DNA of 10,848 nucleotides from JBBSGD01 sp038254435 (GTDB taxonomy: Bacteria > Actinomycetota > CADDZG01 > WHSQ01): the NCBI GenBank assembly GCA_038254435.1, contig JBBSGD010000059.1, positions 1 to 10,848 of the forward strand, read 5' to 3'. Under the pieces are notes generated by a model, which saw nothing but the letters and a program-made list of their open reading frames with translations, had not been told where the DNA came from and searched no databases. Position 1 is the first letter of the stretch, and every line of letters starts with the position of its first letter. Made by a program: the position numbers and the translations under genes. Shown in pieces: positions 6,713 through 10,848 of this stretch.

Positions 6713-7783
6713 GCCCAGGTACCCCGCCGCCACGTTCCCGGCCGCAGCGGCAGCGAGGAACAGCTCGGGGACCTCGCTCAGGTCCCGACGCATGGATGAG
6801 GGCCGCAGGCCGCGCTCGTCGAGAAGCACGAGCCCCGGCTCGCCGTGAGCGGTTACGAGGTCATGCCTGGCGGCCAGTCCGGCCTCGCCGAGCTGCCGAT
6901 CGACCATGTGTGCTTGTGCGGGAGGAAGATGAGGGACGGCGATGGTGCACGCATCGCGCGCCGCAATCGACAGCGCCGTAAGGGTGTGATGGCTGACACC
7001 CCTGTGGCGCGCCCGTTCCTCCGCGAACGAGATGCGCAGGGCGGCTATGCCCCGGCCCCCCAACGCCGCCGCGACATCGAGGACTTGACCTTGCTCCATG
7101 GCGCTGAAACCAAGCTTGGTCTCGGTGCCGACGACTCCGGGCCCTGCGGCGGCAACGACGATGTCCGCTCCCCCGACCCTGCGCAGCGCGGCGAGGCCCG
7201 AGAAGTCGTTGACCGCTTCCAGCTCCCCTCCGAAGGCGTGCCCCGAGCTGCAGGTGACGTCGATCAGGCCGGCCGCGCGCAGCTCGCCGGTTAGGCGGCT
7301 CCAGGCGAGCGGGAGCGCCGCCCCATCGGTCATGAGGTAACCGACGCGCGCCTCTTGCCGGGCCGCCTTGATGCCGGCCGCCGCCCCTGCGACCTGCGAG
7401 TGCAAGCCGGCGACGACCACCGGCATGCCGTCGACGCCGTCTGCCTCGCGCAGCGTCTCGTGGTGCGGGCTCTCGGGGGCCTCGGCCGCGAGCACCTCGG
7501 TCTGCCACGGCGTGTACCGGAGCTTGACGATGTGTCCCTCGGACAACTCGGTAATACCCGCGCCGTCGAGGTTCCACAGGATGAACCCCGCTCCCCCGGT
7601 GCCCAGCGCGAGGTCGATGCCCGTCATGTTCACTATGACCCGGTCTCCTGCGCGCAGGGGGCCGAGCATGTGCGGGAACCCGGCAGCCGGCACCCTCTCT
7701 GTGCCGACCTCTACCTCGGCCTCGACGATCCCGGCGCTTTCGGCCGTGATCATCAGGACCCGTCCCTGTCTGAACGACGCCAT
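6710..7783 (-). CDS. DUF3866 family protein
   Basis: This 357-residue protein is recognised as the DUF3866 family, known from Actinobacteria and some Firmicutes; no biochemical function is established to my knowledge. Family-like stretches are an N-terminal beta-rich part ending in GHIVKLRYTPWQ (about 84-95), RVGYLMTDGAALPLAWSRL (about 147-165), a glycine-rich core with ADIVVAAAGPGVVGTETKLGFS (about 205-226), and FAEERARHRGVSHHTLTAL with paired histidines (about 252-270). No signal peptide or membrane segment is apparent, so it is probably cytoplasmic. The glycine-rich loops and His-His motif hint at a nucleotide- or metal-handling enzyme, which is inference only. ATG 7783 overlaps the pafA TGA; a GTG lies one codon earlier. 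No Shine-Dalgarno is visible, which suggests re-initiation by ribosomes finishing pafA. pafB follows 9 bp after its stop. Confidence 0.85.
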   Translation of the reverse strand: MASFRQGRVLMITAESAGIVEAEVEVGTERVPAAGFPHMLGPLRAGDRVIVNMTGIDLALGTGGAGFILWNLDGAGITELSEGHIVKLRYTPWQTEVLAAEAPESPHHETLREADGVDGMPVVVAGLHSQVAGAAAGIKAARQEARVGYLMTDGAALPLAWSRLTGELRAAGLIDVTCSSGHAFGGELEAVNDFSGLAALRRVGGADIVVAAAGPGVVGTETKLGFSAMEQGQVLDVAAALGGRGIAALRISFAEERARHRGVSHHTLTALSIAARDACTIAVPHLPPAQAHMVDRQLGEAGLAARHDLVTAHGEPGLVLLDERGLRPSSMRRDLSEVPELFLAAAAAGNVAAGYLG

Positions 7784-9135
7784 CACAGAGAAGCGATCAG
7801 CTTGCTGACGCGCTCGTCATGCGAGCGGAAGGGATCTTTGCACAGCACCGTGCGCTGAGCCTGGTCGTTGAGCTTGAGGTGGACCCAATCGACGGTGAAG
7901 TCGCGGCGCTTGCGTTTGGCTGCGCGTATGAACTCACCGCGCAGATGTGCTCGTGTGGTCGCGGGCGGCTCTTCGGTTGCGCGTTCGATGTCACGCTCGT
8001 CGCACATGCGCTCTGCCATGCCGCGCCTCTCCAGCAAGTAATAGAGGCCCCGCTTGCGATTCACGTCGTGATAGGCAAGGTCCATGAGGGCCACGCGCGG
8101 GTGCGACAACGACATGTTGTCGCGGGCTCTGTAGTTGTCGATGAGGCGCCGCTTGGCGATCCAGTCCACCTGTCCGGCAAGCGCGTCCTGATCGTGTTCC
8201 AGCTTGTCGACTGCGTGCTCCCACATGACCGCGATCTCCTTCAACACCGGGTCATCACGCTGCTCGACCCAGCGTAAAGCCTTGTCGACGTACTCCTTTT
8301 GCAAATCGAGCGCCGAGGCCTCACGTCCATTGGCAAGGCGCACGCGGCGCCGGCATGTTGTGTCGTGCGAGATCTCTCGGATGGCGCGAATCGGGTTCTC
8401 GAGCGTCATGTCGCGGATCTGCACTCCCTCCTCCACCATGCGGAGCAAGAGGGCGGTGGAGCCGACCTTCAAGTAGGAGGTCCATTCGCTCATGTTGGAA
8501 TCGCCGACGATGACGTGAAGACGGCGGTACTTCTCGGCATCGGCATGAGGCTCGTCTCGAGTGTTGATGATCGGGCGCGAGCGGGTAGTAGCCGAGGACA
8601 CACCTTCCCAGATGTGCTCGGCACGTTGAGAGACGCAGAACAGGGCGCCGCGCGCGGTCTGGAGCACCTTGCCCGCGCCGGCGAAGATCTGGCGCGTCAC
8701 GAAGAAGGGAATCATGACCTCTGCGAGTCGCCCGAACTCGCCGTAACGGGACACGAGGTAGTTCTCGTGACTGCCGTAGGAGTTGCCGGCCGAGTCGGTG
8801 TTGTTCTTGAACAGGTAGATGTCGCCGGAGATCCCCTCTTCTCTCAGGCGGCCCTCGGCGGCTTTGAGGAGCTGCTCGAGGATCCTTTCGCCCGCCTTGT
8901 CGTGCACGACGAGGTCGTAGACGGAGTCACACTCCGGCGTCGCGTACTCGGGATGAGAGCCGACGTCGAGGTACAGGCGGGCACCGTTCTCGAGGAACAC
9001 GTTCGAGGAGCGGCCCCAGGACACGACGCGCCGGAACAGATAGCGCGCCACCTCGTCGGGAGACAGACGGCGCTGGCCCCTGAAAGTGCAGGTCACGCCG
9101 TACTCGTTCTCGGTTCCGAAGATCCGTCTTTCCAT
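7783..9135 (-). CDS. pafA: Pup--protein ligase PafA
   Basis: PafA uses ATP to phosphorylate the C-terminal glutamate of Pup and joins it through an isopeptide bond to lysines of target proteins, marking them for the proteasome. The 450-residue product (family length about 450-480) belongs to the glutamine-synthetase-like carboxylate-amine ligase fold. Visible hallmarks are the N-terminal GTENEYGVTCTF with the metal/ATP-binding Glu9, YLDVGSHPEYATPE with the conserved catalytic-base Asp57, KNNTDSAGNSYGSHENY (110-126), the stretch around 170-200 containing AEHIWEGVSSATTRSRP and NTRDEPHADA, HVIVGDSNMSE, NPIRAIREISHD, and the C-terminal domain with DFTVDWVHLKLNDQ. Uninterrupted alignment from memory to M. 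tuberculosis PafA, without a Dop-type loop, argues for ligase rather than the depupylase Dop. Its TGA overlaps the next gene's ATG (TGATG). Confidence 0.97.
   Translation of the reverse strand: MERRIFGTENEYGVTCTFRGQRRLSPDEVARYLFRRVVSWGRSSNVFLENGARLYLDVGSHPEYATPECDSVYDLVVHDKAGERILEQLLKAAEGRLREEGISGDIYLFKNNTDSAGNSYGSHENYLVSRYGEFGRLAEVMIPFFVTRQIFAGAGKVLQTARGALFCVSQRAEHIWEGVSSATTRSRPIINTRDEPHADAEKYRRLHVIVGDSNMSEWTSYLKVGSTALLLRMVEEGVQIRDMTLENPIRAIREISHDTTCRRRVRLANGREASALDLQKEYVDKALRWVEQRDDPVLKEIAVMWEHAVDKLEHDQDALAGQVDWIAKRRLIDNYRARDNMSLSHPRVALMDLAYHDVNRKRGLYYLLERRGMAERMCDERDIERATEEPPATTRAHLRGEFIRAAKRKRRDFTVDWVHLKLNDQAQRTVLCKDPFRSHDERVSKLIASL
8103..8123. repeat. Perfect 8-bp inverted repeat inside pafA
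   Basis: GCGACAAC (8103-8110) and GTTGTCGC (8116-8123) are exact reverse complements separated by 5 nt. The element lies within pafA codons of about residues 338-344, encoding RDNMSLS of the conserved C-terminal part. It could form a stem in the mRNA or be a palindromic binding site, but its sequence is also constrained by the protein. Confidence 0.4.
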
Positions 9136-9141
9136 CTCTCA

Positions 9142-9147
9142 ACCCTA
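9142..9147 (-). promoter_or_regulatory. Candidate -10 element of a leaderless pafA promoter
   Basis: On the minus strand TAGGGT fits TANNNT and is separated from the pafA ATG by exactly six bases (TGAGAG). A -10 hexamer at -12 to -7 would put +1 on the A of the ATG. No good -35 hexamer is present at 16-18 bp. AGGG seven bases before the ATG could instead serve as a Shine-Dalgarno sequence in a leadered transcript, so the reading is ambiguous. Confidence 0.35.
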
Positions 9148-9165
9148 AGGGGTGTGCAAGTTTCC

Positions 9166-9179
9166 GCCCGGTGACGGGC
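9166..9179. repeat. GC-rich 5-bp stem with tetraloop upstream of pafA
   Basis: GCCCG (9166-9170), a 4-nt loop and CGGGC (9175-9179) form a compact stem-loop on either strand. It lies 31 bp before the pafA ATG and just upstream of the putative -10 hexamer, so it would overlap the -35 to -10 spacer zone. It is short enough to be chance in GC-rich DNA. Confidence 0.3.
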
Positions 9180-9184
9180 AGTCG

Positions 9185-9219
9185 TGAGCCGACAGGCACA
9201 AGCCAGCAAGCTCGGCTCA
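9185..9219. repeat. 8-bp inverted repeat with 19-nt loop between prcA and pafA
   Basis: TGAGCCGA (9185-9192) is the exact reverse complement of TCGGCTCA (9212-9219). Inside the loop GGC and GCC can form a small secondary stem. It sits about 110 bp past the prcA stop and 50 bp before the pafA start. It could act as a transcript-end structure, an RNase-protecting stem or a protein-binding palindrome. Without a U-tract I cannot call it a terminator. Confidence 0.45.
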
Positions 9220-9326
9220 GGCGGCGGCGAGCTCCGGCAAGCTGTGAACGCTTTGGCCGCCCGAGCCGGACGTCGATTCCAATGCGCTCGAACTTCACCT
9301 GGGCAGCGTTCGCCCGATCGACATCG

Positions 9327-10019
9327 CTAGGCGAGCTGGCCTAGCTCCGTCTCCGCCAGGCGGCGAAACTTGCGCCGGGCCCGCGCGCGATCGAGCACCG
9401 CTGCCTCGAGCCCGCCGGGCGGGATGTCGCGCTCCTCGACCGATCTCAGCGCCTCGCGCCCGAGCCTCAGGGCGGCGGCGAGATCGGGGACGTTGTCGGG
9501 GTATCCCTTGGGAAAGTGCTCTTCGAAGTAGCCGTTTAGCGCCTCCGACTGGCCCCCCATTGCCACCCACCCGGTGCGGTCCGTCACGGAGCCGTCGTAG
9601 AGGATGTGAAAAAGCTCGGTGTGCTCGGTGTTCTCGCCCACCGCAGCGACCAGGATCTCGCATTCGTACGGCTTCACCTCGGACGTAAATATGTTGCCGA
9701 GCGTTTGCGAGTAGGCGTTGGCGAGGCCCTTGGCGGTCACGTCCTCACGCGAGTACGAGTAGCCCTTGACATCGACGAGTCGAATCCCCCCGACTCGCAG
9801 CTGCTCGAACTCGTTGAACTTGCCGACACCTGCGAAGGCGATCCGGTCGTAGATCTCCGAGATCTTGTGCAGCGTCGCCGACGGGTTCTCGGCGACGAAA
9901 GCAACGCCGTCGACGTACTCGAGGGCGATGACCGAGCGTCCGCGGGCGATGCCCTTGCGGGCGTAGTCGGCCTTGTCCTTCATGAGCTGTTCGGGAGAGA
10001 CGTAGTAGGGCGAGGGCAT
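9327..10019 (-). CDS. prcA: Proteasome alpha subunit PrcA
   Basis: This is the structural, non-proteolytic subunit that forms the outer gated heptameric rings of the 20S proteasome and docks the activating ATPase. The product has 230 residues. It opens with the actinobacterial alpha N-terminus (PYYVSPEQLMKDKADYARKGIARG), whose first residues form the gate. It continues with FVAENPS, HKISEIYDRIAFAGVGKFNEFEQLR, GYSYSREDVTAKGLANAYSQTLG and the strands containing ILYDGS and VAMGG. No N-terminal threonine nucleophile is present, as expected for alpha. The ATG at 10019 overlaps the prcB TGA by one base (TGATG), so translation is probably coupled and the subunits would be made in step. The C-terminus (residues after about 210) is short and basic, lacking the longer acidic tail of the M. 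tuberculosis protein. Confidence 0.96.
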   Translation of the reverse strand: MPSPYYVSPEQLMKDKADYARKGIARGRSVIALEYVDGVAFVAENPSATLHKISEIYDRIAFAGVGKFNEFEQLRVGGIRLVDVKGYSYSREDVTAKGLANAYSQTLGNIFTSEVKPYECEILVAAVGENTEHTELFHILYDGSVTDRTGWVAMGGQSEALNGYFEEHFPKGYPDNVPDLAAALRLGREALRSVEERDIPPGGLEAAVLDRARARRKFRRLAETELGQLA

Positions 10020-10846
10020 CAGCTCTCGCCCCCGGCCCGCCGTACGTCAACCGGGTGAGTCTCGCCCATCACCATCTGCTCGCGCCGGTCCTCGATGAGC
10101 TCCTCAAACAGCGCCTGGACCTCGTCCTCGTCGATCTCCGCAGTTCCGGACAAGGTGATGCCCACGACGTTGGGAAAGATGCCGCGCATCAGGTCGGGGC
10201 CGCCCGTGCCGACGTCCTCATCCGCGGCATCGAACAGCGCCTCGATAGCGACCTTCACGGCCGCCTCGCGAGTCAGGTCCTTGTGCCAGCGCTTCTTGAG
10301 CGACGAGCGAGCGTCCTTGCCCCCCGAACCGGTTGCATGGTAATCGTCTTCCTCATAGCGCCCCCCGGTCACGTCGTACTTGAATATCCGGCCGGCGTTG
10401 CGGGCGAGATCGAATCCGGCGAACACGGGGACGACGACGAGCCCCTGCATGGCGGCCGGCAGGTTTGCCCTGATCATTTGCGAGAGCTTGTTCGCCTTGC
10501 CCTCGAGCGTGAGGCGTTCGCCCTCGACCTTCTCGTAATGCTCGAGCTCCGTCTGAAAGAGACGCACCATCTCGACGGCCGGTCCCGCAGCCCCCGCGAT
10601 CGCTACGGCGGAGTGATCGTCCGCGGCGAAGACCTTCTCGATGGACCGGTGGGCGATCTGAAAGCCCTCGGTAGCGCGGCGATCACCGGCGACGATCACG
10701 CCCTCCACGTAGCGCAAAGCGAGAACCGTCGTCCCCTCGGGGGCGCTCACGTGCCCCCCTTCCAGCCGCTGCGACACCAGCCCCGGGTGCAGCGCCCGTA
10801 CCACGCCCGTGAACGACGAGCCTGGACCGTTTACCGGCAACCTCAT
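10019..10846 (-). CDS. prcB: Proteasome beta subunit PrcB (catalytic, Ntn-hydrolase)
   Basis: This is the proteolytic subunit of the cytoplasmic 20S proteasome; two seven-membered beta rings sit between alpha rings and cut pupylated substrates. The 275-residue product has a 38-residue propeptide ending in Gly38, followed by Thr39-Thr40. Autocleavage there would expose Thr39 as the N-terminal nucleophile. The other catalytic residues fall where expected: Asp55 (mature Asp17, in AGDRR) and Lys71 (mature Lys33). Further family signatures are ELEHYEK, AAMQGL, TGSGG and GGPDLMRGIFP. The propeptide is shorter than the roughly 57 residues of M. tuberculosis PrcB. The ATG at 10846 lies almost at the window edge, and TCA at 10846-10848 could be the TGA stop of an upstream gene overlapping it (pup by precedent, not visible). 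Its own stop overlaps the prcA start. Identification is firm; the exact start is slightly less so because no upstream sequence is available. Confidence 0.96.
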   Translation of the reverse strand: MRLPVNGPGSSFTGVVRALHPGLVSQRLEGGHVSAPEGTTVLALRYVEGVIVAGDRRATEGFQIAHRSIEKVFAADDHSAVAIAGAAGPAVEMVRLFQTELEHYEKVEGERLTLEGKANKLSQMIRANLPAAMQGLVVVPVFAGFDLARNAGRIFKYDVTGGRYEEDDYHATGSGGKDARSSLKKRWHKDLTREAAVKVAIEALFDAADEDVGTGGPDLMRGIFPNVVGITLSGTAEIDEDEVQALFEELIEDRREQMVMGETHPVDVRRAGGES

Positions 10847-10848
10847 CA

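Larger units (their letters stand above)
9136..9326. other. prcA-pafA intergenic region, largest gap in the window
   Basis: These 191 bp separate the prcBA pair from pafA. They contain an 8-bp inverted repeat with a 19-nt loop (9185-9219), a 5-bp stem with a tetraloop (9166-9179), a direct repeat GCAAGCT (9206-9212 and 9237-9243), and a candidate pafA -10 element (9142-9147). There is no T-run after either stem, so neither looks like a classic intrinsic terminator. A nine-codon ATG reading frame (9295-9324) and an overlapping GTG reading frame from 9298 exist. The latter runs out of frame into pafA, and I do not call either a gene. The region probably divides two transcription units or tunes read-through between them. 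Confidence 0.6.

Noticed and set aside
5624..6799. Long plus-strand open frame of 391 codons opposite pafB/pafC.
   Set aside because: It is the antisense of two well-identified genes, with Arg/Gly/His-rich composition typical of shadow frames in GC-rich DNA and no recognisable domain.
8299..9174. Plus-strand open frame of 291 codons opposite pafA.
   Set aside because: It lies entirely antisense to the conserved N-terminal two thirds of PafA; high GC suppresses stop codons on both strands.
8927..9298. GTG reading frame of 123 codons starting in the prcA-pafA gap, preceded by a nine-codon ATG frame (9295-9324) ending in a GTGA overlap with it.
   Set aside because: The first dozen codons look gene-like, but the frame becomes arginine-rich and runs about 200 bp out of frame into pafA, whose own frame is beyond doubt. 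No family is recognisable.
1..10848. Pup, Dop or proteasomal ATPase genes, mobile elements, CRISPR arrays or tRNAs in the window.
   Set aside because: All coding space is filled by eleven genes. I found no GGQ/GGE-ending small frame, no transposase and no regularly spaced repeats; the remaining gaps are 191 bp or less.

Overview
The window is a dense, GC-rich (about two thirds G+C by eye) stretch in which every supportable gene lies on the minus strand. Gene content and order point to an actinobacterium (Actinomycetota). Bacterial 20S proteasome genes, the Pup ligase PafA and the paired WYL regulators PafB/PafC occur together essentially only in that lineage and a few recipients. I cannot place it below phylum. 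The layout differs from that of Mycobacterium tuberculosis, so an uncultured or deep-branching group is plausible.

In transcription order (right to left) the genes are: prcB and prcA (proteasome beta and alpha subunits); a 191-bp gap with inverted repeats; pafA (Pup ligase); a DUF3866-family gene; pafB and pafC (WYL-domain regulators); a 96-bp gap; a small four-cysteine zinc-ribbon protein; a 61-bp gap; tatA and tatC (twin-arginine protein export); an unrecognised single-pass membrane protein; and helY (SKI2-like superfamily 2 helicase), which runs off the left edge. pup, dop and the proteasomal ATPase (Mpa/ARC) are not in the window. By family precedent pup and dop would lie just beyond the right edge.

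The proteasome and PafA form the effector part of the Pup-proteasome system: PafA attaches Pup to lysines of target proteins and the PrcAB 20S particle degrades them. PafB and PafC are, in mycobacteria, the heterodimeric activator of the RecA-independent DNA-damage response. The Tat pair exports folded proteins. HelY is a predicted RNA helicase. The biochemical link between these modules is not evident from sequence, but their synteny is a known actinobacterial pattern, here more compact than in M. tuberculosis.

Two kinds of gene junction alternate. prcB/prcA, pafA/DUF3866 and tatA/tatC share a TGATG stop-start overlap, and pafB/pafC a TTGA overlap, which suggests translational coupling. pafA, pafB and tatA follow gaps. 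Each has a TANNNT hexamer exactly 6 nt before its ATG, which would put the transcription start on the A of the ATG (leaderless mRNA). I see no rRNA, tRNA, CRISPR array, insertion sequence or convincing intrinsic terminator. No gene-free stretch exceeds 191 bp.
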